Source: Cyanoderma ruficeps
Taxonomy: Eukaryota > Chordata > Aves > Passeriformes > Timaliidae
Direction of reading: 5' to 3'
NCBI GenBank assembly: GCA_008694505.1
Contig: VZDJ01004378.1
Coordinates: 15,386,148-15,450,147 of the forward strand
Length of the DNA stretch: 64,000 bases
Below are positions 12,930-25,800 of the stretch, one piece after another (the first letter of the stretch is position 1; each line of letters starts with the position of its first letter). The notes below the pieces were generated by a model that saw only the letters and a list, made by a program, of their open reading frames with translations, did not search any database and had not been told where the DNA came from. The translations under genes were made by a program, and so were the position numbers.

Positions 12930-14470
12930 AGCATTGAGGGAAGTATCCATTATCTGAGGGAATTAACCATGTTGAAGGTGATCTATAATAATCTGCATGA
13001 CTACCAGCATCCAAAGACCCTGATGAAATCTGGGGCATGTGGCCCATGTGGGGAAAGCTGCACAAAATGCAGCAATGTCATCACCCACACTCTGGTGATA
13101 ATCTCTGGACAGACACGATGGCACCGACTACAGATGAACTGGCCAGACAACTCTGAGAGCATGAAGATTATCTCGCTTCCCACATGGGGCTGTGTCTCAG
13201 CCATGGACAGACTGACCAAAAAAATGTCTGAGCAAGCTGAGGAGCAGCTGGGTCATCCTCTCACACTCCTACCAAGGCCTCTGCTATGAAGAGTCAGCCT
13301 TGGTCTATTCAATAGAAAGGGTACCTGTGTCACACACCAAGCATGATCCTGTGGTTCTTCCTGTGTGACCATGAGGAAGTGGGATGGTAAACCTACCTGG
13401 AGGCTAGAAACTTGGATACAGGAACTGAAAGGAAAATAGCAGTCCAAAAGCATCCATCCAGGAAAATTACTGCTCCAGTGTCTGTTGAGTGGAGTAAAAG
13501 AACTGATTGTACCTTTAACCCTGACAAAGAGGCTTCTTTGTCTATTTTGCAGTTACAAATATTGAGTAATGAAGACTCCAACCAGGAATAGAGGGGCCCT
13601 GCCTTTGGCCAGGTGGAGGAAAGGGACAACTGGGTTTACTGCACTGTGGGGTTCACGTGGCTCATGAGCCCCACAGGAGTATAAAGCTCTAGGGGACATC
13701 TGCACACAGTTTACCCTAGTGCCATCAGACTATAAAGGGGCAGAATCCATCTGCAGTTCTTAAGTGACAGGAAGACCCCAAAAAACTGCCTGGCCTGTAG
13801 GCTGAGGTTAGTTTAACTGGGAAAGAGTGGTAAAAGCATCCTACTCTGACTGGCCTGGAGTCTCTGTGCATCATCGGCATAGACTGCTTCAGGAGAGAGT
13901 ACTTCAAAGACCCAAGAGGGTACTGGTGGGTGCACGTATGATGCCTTGAGTACAGACAAGATTAAACAGCTATCTAGCTTGCCTGGTCTCCAGATGACCT
14001 GTCTGTGGTTTGGTTGCTGTGTTTAAAGAAGAACAGATTCCTATTGCTACCATGAAAATGCACCAGTGACAATATTGCACCAATTGAGGCTCCCTGTTTT
14101 CTATCCCCATATTGAACTGAGGACTGGACAGCCCAGGAGTGATCAGCAGGACCTGCTCACCCATTGGCCTTCTCACCATACAGCCAGTGCAAAAGTCTAA
14201 GATAGAGGAGACTAATAGTGGACAATTGTGGACTCAATGAAGTCACACTGTGGTGAGTGCTGCTGTACCGGACATGCTGGAAGTCCAAAATGAACTGCAG
14301 TAGAAGGCTGCCAAATGACACACAACCATTTATACTGCCAGTGAATTCTTCTTGATCCCTCTGGCAGCAGAGTGCAGTTTGCTTTCAGCTGTAGGAGTGT
14401 CAAGTACACTTGGAATCGACCGCCCCAGGGTGGAAACACAGCCCTATCATTTGTAACTGGGTCTGTTGTA
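12930..14470 (+). pseudogene. Degraded endogenous retrovirus internal region (gag 3' end, protease, start of RT)
   Basis: Translated similarity to avian ERVL-like elements appears in shifting frames on the plus strand. About 12940-13260 resembles the end of gag. About 13680-13990 resembles the protease-to-RT junction. About 14210-14460 resembles the N-terminal part of reverse transcriptase. In-frame stops and at least one frameshift (near 14425) break every frame. Similarity ends before the YxDD catalytic motif of RT would appear, so polymerase activity is impossible. No integrase or envelope was seen. It lies 2.3 kb downstream of the ERVL-type LTR in the same orientation, but the missing leader leaves open whether both come from one insertion. 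Confidence 0.65.
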
Positions 14471-17400
14471 GGGTAAAGCAGTCATAAACAATTTGCATCA
14501 AGCTGAAGGAGCTCCTTTGGTTGGTTGTTAGTTGTGCAGTAGCCTCAGCTGGGCCAGGTGGCCCTTTGCAGGGCAATTGTCAGGACACAGGCCTCATATC
14601 AAGCGGGAGTCAGGGACAATCAAGTAAAAGTTTTAGTATTTTCTGGGGCTAAAGAATTGGTATAGATTGGAAAGGGTAAGGGAGATATGGAATAAAACAC
14701 CATGTGTAAAGCTTTTTTCTTCAGAGAGACACTTTTCACCCAGTTTTTAGCAAAGCTGCATTTTGCACGGTGTTCTACTGGATTTGAGTTTAAAAGGGGG
14801 AGATAAAAATAATTTTCTTTATGTTCTCTGTACAAGATCACCAAAAAGTGATCTAAGAGGATACGATAAACATATGTTTATCATATGTACTTATGAGCAG
14901 AGGAAAATTCTCACCCTAGAGGAAGAACTAAATTACAGGAGAAATTCCCAGGGACCTGGAGGAAATTTGGAGCTTCTGCTCTTTTTTAAGCATTATTCTC
15001 AGGAGTCCCCAGACAGACACAAAAAGGGGTGGTAAAAGATGAATTACATGATGGAAAAATAGCTAGGCTTTAAAAGGAGTTTATGTGTTGCTCAGCAGGA
15101 CTTTGTGTTAGATCATTCACTGAGAACCTGCTGGGTGTTACTGGGTCTGGCACCAGGCAGTTCTGGGTGTGTGTGACTGCAGCCATGAACAAAGCTAAGC
15201 TTTGATCTAAACATCTAAGAAGATCTCCAGGACCTTCAGAAGAAGAGCTACATTAGTTAGGATGCTGGCTAGCAAACATAAGATTCCTCATTACCTAGGG
15301 TTTGGAGATATAATTTCATTTTTACAGGGTAAAAAGCCATTTCTTTCAGATGAGATGTCAGATATGCTTAACCCTGTGGTTTCCAAATACGTGCTTGCTG
15401 CTGTCTTTCCTTATTATTATAAAATGTGATGGTTAGAAATCTGCAAAGAGGGGTAATTTCAGTAATACCAGCAATTTCATGAAACAATGATACAACGAAA
15501 ATGTGTGTGGGCTGATGACCCAGGCCTTCACTGGGAGGACACTGTCCTGGGCCTGCTTACCTTTTGTAATCGGAGTTCCATATTTTATGTAAAACATTCA
15601 TTGGATAGGAGTCCTTAGAAAAGACACAGAAAAAGGCATCCACAGGTGTCTGTGTTAAGCATTGAGCTAAAGACCAACTGCCCCAAAGAAAGCATGAACA
15701 CCTAGTGCTGCCTGTTGAACTCTGCAGCTGGGGTGCCTGCAAGCCCCAGAGCTTGCTGCATGCAGGGAAAATCCATTAAAACAATCCAATAATTTACCTG
15801 GGGTTCAGTAAGGCATCTCCCTTCATCTTTCTGATGTCCTGAGGTAATCAGTTCTAGGCTCAGGAAGGAATACATAAAGTTTCATGGGTCCCCTCAGGAT
15901 TAGGCCAAGCTCCTTGTCACTCTTGAAGCACCAAGCACCATATTCACCTCACATACAATGTTCTAATTTCGTGATGCATCTAGCTTTTAATGCCAAATTT
16001 AGGTGCTTGCTCCCTCCTAAGTAGCTGAAATGAAGAGTCTTGTCCTGTAATTTCTGCTCCCAGAGCTGTTTTTACGGCACTGAGCAGCCACCAGCACCTG
16101 CTCCACGTGCTGTGGTACCCCTGCACTGCCTGGGCACCCACCACCCTCCTCTGCCCCTTTTAGACTTCCTCTGCTTTGGCTGGATCTGAATGCTCTGTGC
16201 AGCTGCAAAGCTGCAGCTGATCACAAGAGCTTGACTGCCTTGCCAGTGCTGATGGGAAGGAATCTGAATGCTCCAGGAGATTTTCAGGCACACCAGTCTG
16301 AAGCTGACAATGACTGTGTTTGTGCAGTCACTTAAAAAGCCTACCTAAATAATTTGAGAGCTAAAAATGGATGTTTCTGAGCACTTTCATAGCCACAGAA
16401 CAATTTTAGCATCTTGTTAATTGCATATTTTGGAGAAACATTTGCTTTTGGCTCAGGGAAATGCAACCACAGAATGCAGTGCTCATTATTGACGTTACAG
16501 TCCTGCTGTCTTGGGTGCCTTATTTCAGAAGAGAGATGCTTCTCAAAACAGTTTTCAGTCAAACACTGACCTTCCAGCTGCATAGTGTCTTCATGACTGT
16601 CTGCACACAGGATGTCACAGACTTTGGAGATTTGCTCTTTCAAAAACTGAAAGGACAAATCTAAGTCAATAGTTACCTTCATTTTACAGATGGAGATTTA
16701 TCAATTTCCTTGCCCAAGCTCACTGTCCCAGTTTTGATGACAGTGCTCTCCAGTTCAGTGCCATCACCACAGTCATCCCGTTCTTATTAAAATTTCAGTG
16801 TGTGGCAAAGTCAACATGTTTATGATAACATTGCTCGATTTTGCTCTAAAGGACTCGTTCAGTGCATTACCTCCTATGGTGAGTCTTCCTTTATTTAGGG
16901 GAAAAAGTAAGCTTAAAGCCTATGCTGCCTCTTTTTAGCAAAGTTTTTTGGAACAGCAAGGGAAGGGGAGGGAGTTTAAGTTGTATAGGTTAGACCCATC
17001 TGGCAAAGTTTGACGTACATACCTCCTGTCTGTGAAGGATGCCTTAAAAGTAGTTAATAAAGGCACAAACTGTCCTTGTAAGGTGTCCTATGAGATTATA
17101 GCTTAAAGGTAGAAACTTCTTTGATCTTGGAAATTCGACATAAGTTTATGTAAAAACAACTTTGACTTTGGGAATTCTGTTATTAAGGTATTCATGTTAT
17201 TTCCTGTTTGTTGTTTTGGTTTGTTGGAGGGGCGTTTTTCTTAACAGTTATAAGAAAAGGATGCTTTGAGTGAGGATTGAAATAGCAGGAAATCTTCCTT
17301 ACTCCTCCAAAGCACTCAGAGGAGACATTATTGTGTAGTCAAACCTGCTCTCTGAGCTTGACTTGATTTAACTTGAAAACAATAATGCACACAAACAAGA

Positions 17401-18489
17401 ATCTGAACTCCTTCCCTTAGGGTTTCCTGCCCTGGTCTCTTGCTTGAAGAGACAATTCACATTTTTCATCTCTCTTAAAACAAATTACTCCCACATGCCA
17501 GCATGACTTAGTGATTATATAGTAATTATCACGGATATTTATGCAGGTTGTCAATAAGTAGGCTTGGGATGAGTCATCAGAAGAATTTTATGCTCCTGTG
17601 AAGTTTTGTCCTGCCTCCTGCTTAAAAATGTCATTTAGTTGCTACTGAAATGGTTTCTTCTTGGATTGAACTTAATCAAGATTTTTGTGCTATCTGCAGT
17701 ATTTTTCTTACTGCAAATGAGAATTTTAGGTGCCTTATAATTAATGTTTGACTAACTTATCTATTTGCATGGGTTAAAGCTGCATTTTATTTGAAAGTCA
17801 CAGACTTTATCTTTGTGTGTCTAAATGTGGATGTTAAGTCATAGAAATGAGATTTGAATTAAAAGAGAGAGTAAATCAGAGCTAAACAGTAAGGTGCTGC
17901 CACTGCAGCACTCTCCATGCTAAGACAAAAAGAATTTATCTGCCTATTTTGTTCACTTCAGTCTTTCCGACATAGTCACTGTTTATTTTGCTGGTCTGGT
18001 TTGGGTTTTTTTTTCTTTTTTAAAAAGCAAGATAACTTTTTTCATCTTCTAAATCCAGTTCTGGTGTCTCTTCAAATGAGCAAACTTTTTAAACGGCTTC
18101 AGATCACTTTGCTTTTTTTGCAATTAAATATTAGTTTTTTTAATTCACCTCAGCTCTATTTTGATGTATCAGCCAAAGTTCTGATATGACTTATTATCCT
18201 CACTGACAATAAAAAGAATCTTTTGTTTTGGCTTGTGATTCCCTTGTAACTCTGTAGTGTGTAGAAAACTTATCTCTGGTTTTGTGCAGTGGAGAAGTTC
18301 CTTTGGTATTTTTTTACCTTTAACAGAGTTTGCTACATACCTGCTAATCACATGTGTACATCTGTCTTGCTCTCTAGTGTTGTCACAAGGTATTGCTGAA
18401 TTATTGGCCTTGCATTTCTTTTTTTTCCCTCAAACAAAGCCTTTTTTCAGTCACGTTTTTGTAGTAGAGCCCACTGTAGAAAATGAGGT
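14471..18489. other. Intergenic; possible conserved segment, no gene
   Basis: No exon or recognised repeat. A stretch at about 17490-17830 has features common in conserved avian non-coding DNA: homeodomain-like ATTA cores, low repeat content and little simple sequence. This is an impression from composition, not an alignment. Confidence 0.4.
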
Positions 18490-19230
18490 CTAAAACAACT
18501 TTTGGAGGTTAAGGTATAGAGTTAGAAGTTGTTAGTTATAGAGTTGTAAAGTTAAGGTAAGAATTAGTAATAATGTTAGTTACTAGAAACTGTCTGTATT
18601 CATTTTGAAAGTTTTACTTTGGGAATGCGTTTTATCATAGCCTTTTGTCAGTCTGGAATGCGGTTTCCATGGTAACTCAGGACTTCTGGCTATCCTTATC
18701 ACTCCTCACACCCTTGACTATCTCACCTCCCCCCTCGCTCATAGTCCCCTGCACTGCAAGCAAGTTCCAACACGCCTATATGGTAATTAGAAAACCCAGG
18801 ATGCAAAGCCTCAAGAAAATCGAGACAACTTCCAAAATCAAACAATAATTCTCCCTAACAACAACCCAAAACAGAAGTAATGGCAACAATAAAGATAGTA
18901 GTGTGAAAGCCGACAGATCTTTATCTCAAAACCAGCCGTCTCTATCTCGTCGTGACTGGAAGACATTCTAAACGACTGACCCCTCAGGAGAAGCAGACTG
19001 GAATTGGGAATAGTATGGAACACGTGCTCCCGTGAGGGGAGTGGCTCATTCCCCACTCAGCCCTCTGTGGCACCTGGGTGCCGAGCCCCCTCCTTCTCAG
19101 CACCTCGACGAAAACCATCCTGGTCTCCCGAGCATCTATTTATACAATAGAGCTGATTTTTTAATAAAGGCATATAAAGGAGGAAAGATTGTCTCGTGCC
19201 TGTATGTATTTTTTACACTTACACACAAAG
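18490..19230 (+). mobile_element. Probable LTR (ERVK/ERV1-like), solo
   Basis: About 740 bp whose composition and order fit a retroviral LTR rather than its surroundings. A purine-rich start (GTTAAGGTAAGAATTAG) is followed by a CpG-containing middle and a GC-rich block with TGGCACCTGGGTGCCGAGCC. The 3' part has TATTTATACAATA, the poly(A) signal AATAAA near 19162 and the R/U5-like ATTGTCTCGTGCCTGTATG. Ends and target-site duplication could not be fixed, so both boundaries are approximate and the family assignment is tentative. Confidence 0.5.
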
Positions 19231-19859
19231 CATCTAGGACTAGGTGCCACGTGGCGAGCACTTTCTCTTCTAGCTGTGCTGAGGAGAGCTCTGCGCTTGA
19301 ATTCATGCCTGTAGCAATTTAACATGAGAAATGAAGATTTCACGTGCTTGATTGCAGCTCAAGAAGCCTAAACTGACTCCTTCCAAAAGCTGAAAGCATG
19401 TGGTCCAGCTCTTGCCCTAGTGAACTAGTCTGTGGCAAGTTTTCAAGAGAACTCTCTTTGGCTAGTCCTTCTATTTTATTTTTTTTTCACTCGTCTACTT
19501 TGCTTTCTTTCTCAATTTCCTTAATTTTCCCACATCTGGTTTTTTACTTTTCTATGCTTGCTTTGTGTGTCCTCCTATTCCTTTGGCCTCTCTTATTTTC
19601 TCCTTTCCCCTTGTCCCATTCAATTATATTCTCTCTCCTCTCTCATTCTTTCCTTCCTTGTTCCTTGCCACCCCCCATATTATTCTGGATTTTGTACCCC
19701 CACACCTACTCCCTTCAGCCTGCTCTGCTGCTGTAGTTGGCAGCTGATCTCTGTCAGGCAGCCCAGCCAAAACTGAAGTTAAGATGGATTTTTTTGCTTG
19801 CAGGGCTTTTTCTTTTTCTTTTTTCTTTTTTTTTTTCTTTTTTCTTTTAAACCAGCTGG
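19231..19859. repeat. Pyrimidine-rich intergenic tract
   Basis: About 19440-19720 is strongly C+T-rich on the plus strand, and 19808-19848 is a CTTTT-type run. These produce the long, biased ORFs in the region, which I do not regard as genes. Confidence 0.7.
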
Positions 19860-20260
19860 ACTAGTAATAATTGCAGTTTGTCGCACACTCTCAGTGGGAA
19901 ATGTTTTGTGAGTGAATCTCGGTCAGTCATAATCTGGCACTGTAATAAGGACCTTGTTTAGTCTAGGGGCACTAAATAAATTGGCCTTACATCTTTGCTT
20001 TCAAGCTGTATTTGAGCCGCGTTTTGTAATTGCCATTTGCATGCCAGAGGGATTGCGTAGGGGTGCTACTCAGATCAAAGTTGCATTCATCCGGGCTTGG
20101 GTGTATTAGCTGCAATTAGTAATGTAATTTTAGGAGACAATGCCACATTTGTGGATGAACTGAAACTACAGCAGCATTTTAGCAAAAAAAGCAATGTTGA
20201 TGCAGTCTGTTTCTCTACCAGTAGCAGAGACTAATTGCAGTGGGAAGTGTTTATATTATA
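19860..20260. promoter_or_regulatory. Candidate conserved non-coding element with TCF/LEF-like site
   Basis: Repeat-free sequence with several homeodomain-type TAATTA/ATTAG cores and a retained CpG (GAGCCGCG). AGATCAAAG at 20072-20080 fits the TCF/LEF consensus WWCAAAG. It lies about 12 kb beyond the WIF1 3' end. WIF1 is a known Wnt target in other vertebrates, so an enhancer is plausible, but conservation has not been tested. Confidence 0.35.
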
Positions 20261-20936
20261 CACACAAAATCCCCTGACATATTTCCAAACTAGCATGAAA
20301 TACTAACTGAAACTTTAGGTACTCCAGAGCTGTGCCTTTCACCAGGTGGAAAGAAAGCACTGCAAGGAGAGGACATTTGCTTTGTATGTTATGTGGGGAC
20401 ATAGGAGATAAGTGGCCACAAGTCAGAGAGAGAGGCAGGAGAGTTTGGGTTGTATTTCAGGTTCTTGTCTGTTTTCTCATTAATTAGTTGCTGCTTTTCT
20501 CCTTCCAAGGACAGTTCTGCTTGGACACTGGTTTTGATTCTGAGGAGAAAAAACACCAAGACAGCTACCTTTCATTTCACCTGTCCTTTAAAAAAAATTA
20601 AATGTTATGCATTTTGGTAGGCGATTGTTTTGGCTCTACTCTGTCATCTTGGTCTTATCCACTGTAATTCTTTCCTGCTCTGACCCAGTGTACAGCAGGG
20701 AAGATGGTAACAGACCCTGAGGAAACTACAGATCCAATGGTTATAGCCTTTCCAAAGTACGGCTGTGTGTGAGGAAGATCATTAATGAGGTCACTAAAGG
20801 TGAGATTATGAGTACTACAGAGTGTGGCAATTGCAGTCAAATTGTGTCTTAAACTTGCAATGCTCTTTATCAGTGCAAAGGTATCCAATAAAACATCTCT
20901 TTTGCATCTACACATTCAAGAGCCTATGTTGCATCG

Positions 20937-21346
20937 TGTGTCCAGAGAGGTTACAGCTGCCGGCAGGGAAATAGACGAGACAAGTCTTTTTTGTTAAGCA
21001 GGAGAGTCCATTTTATTTCCCCGCCCCTACCCCTACCCATTTTATTTCACCGCCTCCTCCCTCCGAGGCGGGAAGGGAGGAGAAGGCAAAGAGAGCCAAG
21101 GCCAAGAGAGCAAAAAAGAGAACCCCACCTTCGTCTGTCCTTAAGGAGAGGGTCTGGGAGCGGGGCAAAGGGCAGGTAAGGGCATTGACCTGAAGCCAAT
21201 GGAGACACACTGAGGGGGAAGGAACCACAAGGCCAAGGCCATTGAGTGGGAGCAAACCATTGTGTGCAGAGCACATTGGAAGTATCCCCTCAGGCAGGAG
21301 GGGTAGCTAGGGTCTGTCTTGCCAGGGCCAGACCCTGGGTATTACA
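20937..21346 (-). mobile_element. Probable solo LTR, reverse orientation
   Basis: About 410 bp read on the minus strand: it starts TGTAATACCCAGGGTCTGG and ends near CTCTCTGGACACA. It has a GC-rich U3 and two AATAAA signals (complements 21012-21017 and 21041-21046), each followed by a similar GGGTAGGGG or GGACTC block, then a U5-like GACTTGTCTCGTC segment. The GC content differs sharply from the flanks. TG...CA ends are compatible with an LTR. No matching target-site duplication was found. Confidence 0.55.
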
Positions 21347-21700
21347 TTCAGTCGACTGAAGGGACTCCACAGGCCTACATTGTTTCAAATCTTAGACATC
21401 CTCATCATACTCGACTACAGAAAAAAACATTTTGGGTTGAGCACTCTAGGTCATACCTGTACATCCCAAGAACTGAGCTCAAGTGAGATGTATCTTTAAA
21501 AAAACAAAATGGATCCAAGGGAATTGTTCTTGTCGGACTTGTCTGACATGGATGGTTTTTTTCAGTTGTCTCAAACTCATCTCCACGTGATATGTGGAAT
21601 CATCACATAGACAGTCGGTACCTATCTGTGATCTTATTACAGATCCCAGACATGTATCTCTATGTGGTCTTCAATAAGGGTCATTACAAAATCATAATTC

Positions 21701-22040
21701 AGGTTGGGAGTCACCTCAGATTACCTGGTCCAAACCCCTGCTCAGAGTAGGCCCAGCTGGGAATTGCATCAGGCTATAGATGTAGTGTCTGGGCAAGTGT
21801 GAACATCTGCAAGGATCAAGACTCCATACCTTCCTTCAACATTTGATCCAGTGTTCCACCATAACCATGATAAATCCCTTTCCCCCCCTTCTTACTGTAT
21901 TGGAATATCTCCAGTTGTGGTTTATGTCTGGTGCTTCTTTTTGCATTGCTGTGCACCTGCTGGAAGAGTATGGTCCTTTCTCTATATCTTCTGTTTAGGT
22001 GCACCCATTTTAATGGCAGCAAAGAAGGAAGAATAAAAGC
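21701..22040 (-). mobile_element. CR1 LINE 3' fragment, minus strand
   Basis: Plus-strand text GGTTGGGAGTCACCTCAG, then ACCTGGTCCAAACCCCTGCT and CAGTGTTCCACC, is the complement-side layout of a CR1 3' end. CR1 is the dominant LINE family of birds. The copy is truncated and diverged, and the far end is indistinct. Confidence 0.75.
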
Positions 22041-22794
22041 AAGGAAGGGAAAAATCTGGGTGTTACTTAAACCTGGTAATGGGACACACTGCTAAAGCAG
22101 GGACAGCACCAATGACTGTATAAAGCCCTACAGAGGGGCTCAGATCCCCTGGATGGTTCCTCTCCTACAAGACTAGCATAAGAAGGCAATGGAAATGCCC
22201 AGTTTAAAGAGATATAAGTGTGGTTAGATAGGAAGAGGGAGGGGAAAGCTTCGTGGCAAACAAATTCTCAAAATGGGTGGATTTGGTTAGTGCAAATATG
22301 TTTGTGGACTGGACTTCTGGTCTCCTTTGAATGCACTAAACATAATATAAAAATGAAAATATATTGAACTGATGTTGTCCCCCACATCTGGAATAAAATG
22401 GAAAGAAGAGGATCTAAGGAAAATGACTGTTACCTAAAATCAGCTTCCCTGAGCAGAAAAAGTTAGAATTTATTATCTTCCATACACAGATGCATTACTC
22501 TTACAGTGTTAATTACAGTACTGTTTTAATCTACTTATTGTTTTGGGTTTTATATTTCTAGTTACAGAATAGAATTTTAATTAAAAAATCTGACATTTTG
22601 CTTTAGAAAAATGTATCTTATGATTGTCAATTACTACTACTCAATTATAAACATTTTCCTTCTGCAAAGGTCCGTTGGTGGTAGAGATATTTATGTCAGC
22701 TAAGTGATTTGGAACTAGCTCAGGGTCTGCAGCAAAATGCTCAGCCAAATGGTGTTGATAGTGAATTAAATCTTTCTTTCTTTCTTTTTCTTTT

Positions 22795-22842
<48 letters not shown>

Positions 22843-25800
22843 TCCTCTTTTTAATATATATTTTAAATGGGTATATCACAATGGTGGCTGAGAAATCTTT
22901 GTTGTTCCCTTTTCTCCCATCAGCAGCACTCATATCCAGGCTGAATAAATCCTTTAACAGCATTCTTTGCTCGGGATTGTTTGATGTGGTTCCAACAGCT
23001 TCAAACACAGGAGGAATCCAAACTGCTGGAAGTTGAAAAGGCTGAAACTCCACCATTGTGGGAGTCCAGAGTGACAGTGGGGCAGCTTGGCAGTGCCTTG
23101 TAGTACCAAAGATGTACACACACAGAATCCTTCTGATTTCTTGCTCTCCAACACTCTTGGAGCATCTTTCCTAAGGGTGGGGGCTGCTGAGAAGCCAGCA
23201 GGGTGGTGGCAGGTGCACTGAGCATTGGGAGCACAATGGCACAGGCTATCTGCTTGTTGGAGGGTAGCTGCTGGGAGGAATGACAGTGACACATGTGCCC
23301 TGGCTCTGCTGAAATGAGTGTTTATGTGGCTCTGCGGTCCCTGCTCGCTGTGCTGTACTAATGAGTCCACCTTTGAGAAGGTGGAGAAGGAGAAGGTGGC
23401 AGCCAAGACTCAGGGAGCAGGGTCATCTTGTCACTGTTGTGACACTCTGTGACTGCGAGACTCTTTCCTCAGATGGTGTCTTGGGGATGTATGGTTCCTG
23501 TGGGGTTTGCTGTTGGGAGTTAGTTCCAAATGTCACTGAGCCCTGTGGTTTGGTAGCCTGGTGACTGTGGGCTGGGCTCTGGGCTGGGCCTGGTGACTGT
23601 AGCCTGGGCTCTACCTAATCAGAAGCTGCAGCCAAGAGATGGCTGAAGTGGGAAAGGTTGGAGGAAAGGCAGCCTGGTGATTATGAGAAAGTGACACCTC
23701 TGCGTAGCACAGGTCATTTGTGAGTGCAGCATCTCCCCCTGCAGCAGGAGGTCCTGGGGAGTCCAGCTTGAGGGGCAAACAGGTGGCTGGATGCTCCAGC
23801 CTCAATCCATCACCTTTTTCCAAGACCTAGGCTGGCTGCAGCACACCAATATTCCCTCAAACCAAGGCTTTCTCTCTGATGGTTGTGCAAATGAAAAAGT
23901 TAATTTTAACAACAAAATTTCCAAGTAAGAAACCTCAAATAATTAGAGGAAACCACCCCAGGAGTATACAATATCTAGTTAAAAACCTTGCTGAAAACTG
24001 AACAGATTATGCTTGTTATATGTGGTTAAACTGGGCCACTAATATTAAGACTGTTCAAAACACAAATTTTCTTCTGTCAGAGCTTGTGGTTCAGGCTTCA
24101 CACATTCGAGGCTCCAGTTAAATGATTTACTGTACTGTTTAATGCCTTTCAGCTGTCACTTGCATAAAATGATCCCTTGAGTGATCTGCCAGCAAATTAA
24201 GGCAACACTTGTCCAAGGTGGAGTTGGGCCAGGAGGACAAAACCCAATGTGCCAAGATATGCAGGAGCAATCACGTAACCCCCTGTGACCCACACTTGGT
24301 ACTCAGAAAAGTGAAGGCATCACAGCTGTGACTGTATCTGTGAAAAGACATCATTTGAAATATACTGAGACATTCATTCTGCTGTTGGGCTTTGGTGAGT
24401 AGTTGCCTTTACAAAGGCTTGTATCACAAACATGCTGTAGTTCTGTGCCCTTATGAACTCTTCTCTGTTGCTGCTCTTTAAATGGTGTGAATTTTTCAAG
24501 TGTTTCTCAAAACTCTTTCACAATAGCTTTTTAAATATCTAATTCTCATATAGCAACAGGCTGAGGAGAAACAGTTGCCACGGGACAGTGAAGAATACAC
24601 TTCAGGAGCCAGGAAGTAAATTAAAAAAAGACTACACTTTTCTAATTATGCATTTTAGGGTTTGACATGGCCTTGAGTTCCTTGTCTTGTCCTTGACAAG
24701 CTAAGTCATGGCATATGACAAAACATCAGTGTATGAACAGCAACTTGCTGTGACTTCAGTTATTACCCATCTTCCTCCATCCTCTAGATTGAAATTGTAG
24801 ATACACTCAGAAATGAAATACCTGCATTAGGATTTGGCTTCAGTTTTGGGGTTATTCACCAATTTATATGTTTAAGACCAGACCAAGCTATTAGACCAAA
24901 ACTAAGGTGACCACAGTGTGGAAGAAACCAAAACCTTGTCTTGCCATTTCTATATGAAGCCTGTAACTTAATTTTTAGCTACTGATGTATCTTTTAGAAG
25001 GTCCCACTTTTAAGACCAGATGATGAAGAATCCGCTGCAGTTCCAGGTAAAACCTAACATTTACGTAATCCACTGTTGATAACATGTACCCTGGTTCCAG
25101 TCTGAAAATTCTTTAGATTGAATTTTTTCAGGCCCAGGATCCGTATTTGTGAAAGGGAGTTGGTTTTGCAGGTAGCTGAAATGGCTGAGATGCATTTTGA
25201 AGGAAGATCCCTTCTGCTCATCTACCAGAGAGCTGGTCAAGCTTGCTTATTCTGTGCTTATTGCACAGAAAAGTGCTTGTTTTTTTCTGGTGAGGACAGT
25301 GTATGGGATGAAGAAAAATCCTCTCTCCTAGCAGCAGTGAGTGTTTCAAGCAGCTCGACCAGTCCTCCTGAAACATGTTTGAAGTTTCTCACTATGTCAC
25401 ACACTTTTCTACCATCTTGCAACTTTCTTCTGAATTCTCATAAATTTTCTATGATCTCTTGAGATACAGATACTGGAAGCAGACTGTTTTTTTTCTTGGA
25501 ACTAGTGCTACACACCTGTAATAAAAAGATCTTTAATTCTGTCACAGAAAATGACATCAGCTACCCTGTGAGGTCATTTCTTGCCCTTTCCTGTGAGCTA
25601 CGATTCAGTAATGTTTGAAAAAGAAGAGAGCCACTGTCATCTTCTGATTTTTCCTCCCCTCTGTACTTTGATGGGTAACTCAGCTGGGAGAGCTCTGATA
25701 AACTGGGAAAAGCAGGCAGGATCAAACTGCTTGAGATGGCTCTGAGTCTGGGACAGTCTCCAGGGCTTGGCTAACACTGCTGGCCCAGAACAGCCTGAAA

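Noticed and set aside
19398..19776. Overlapping plus-strand ORFs rich in Leu, Ser, Phe and Pro resembling membrane segments
   Set aside because: Produced by the pyrimidine-rich tract at 19440-19720 in all three frames.
22766..23119. 117-codon minus-strand ORF ending in a Lys/Arg/Glu repeat
   Set aside because: The repeat is the complement of the CTTT microsatellite and the remainder shows no family similarity.
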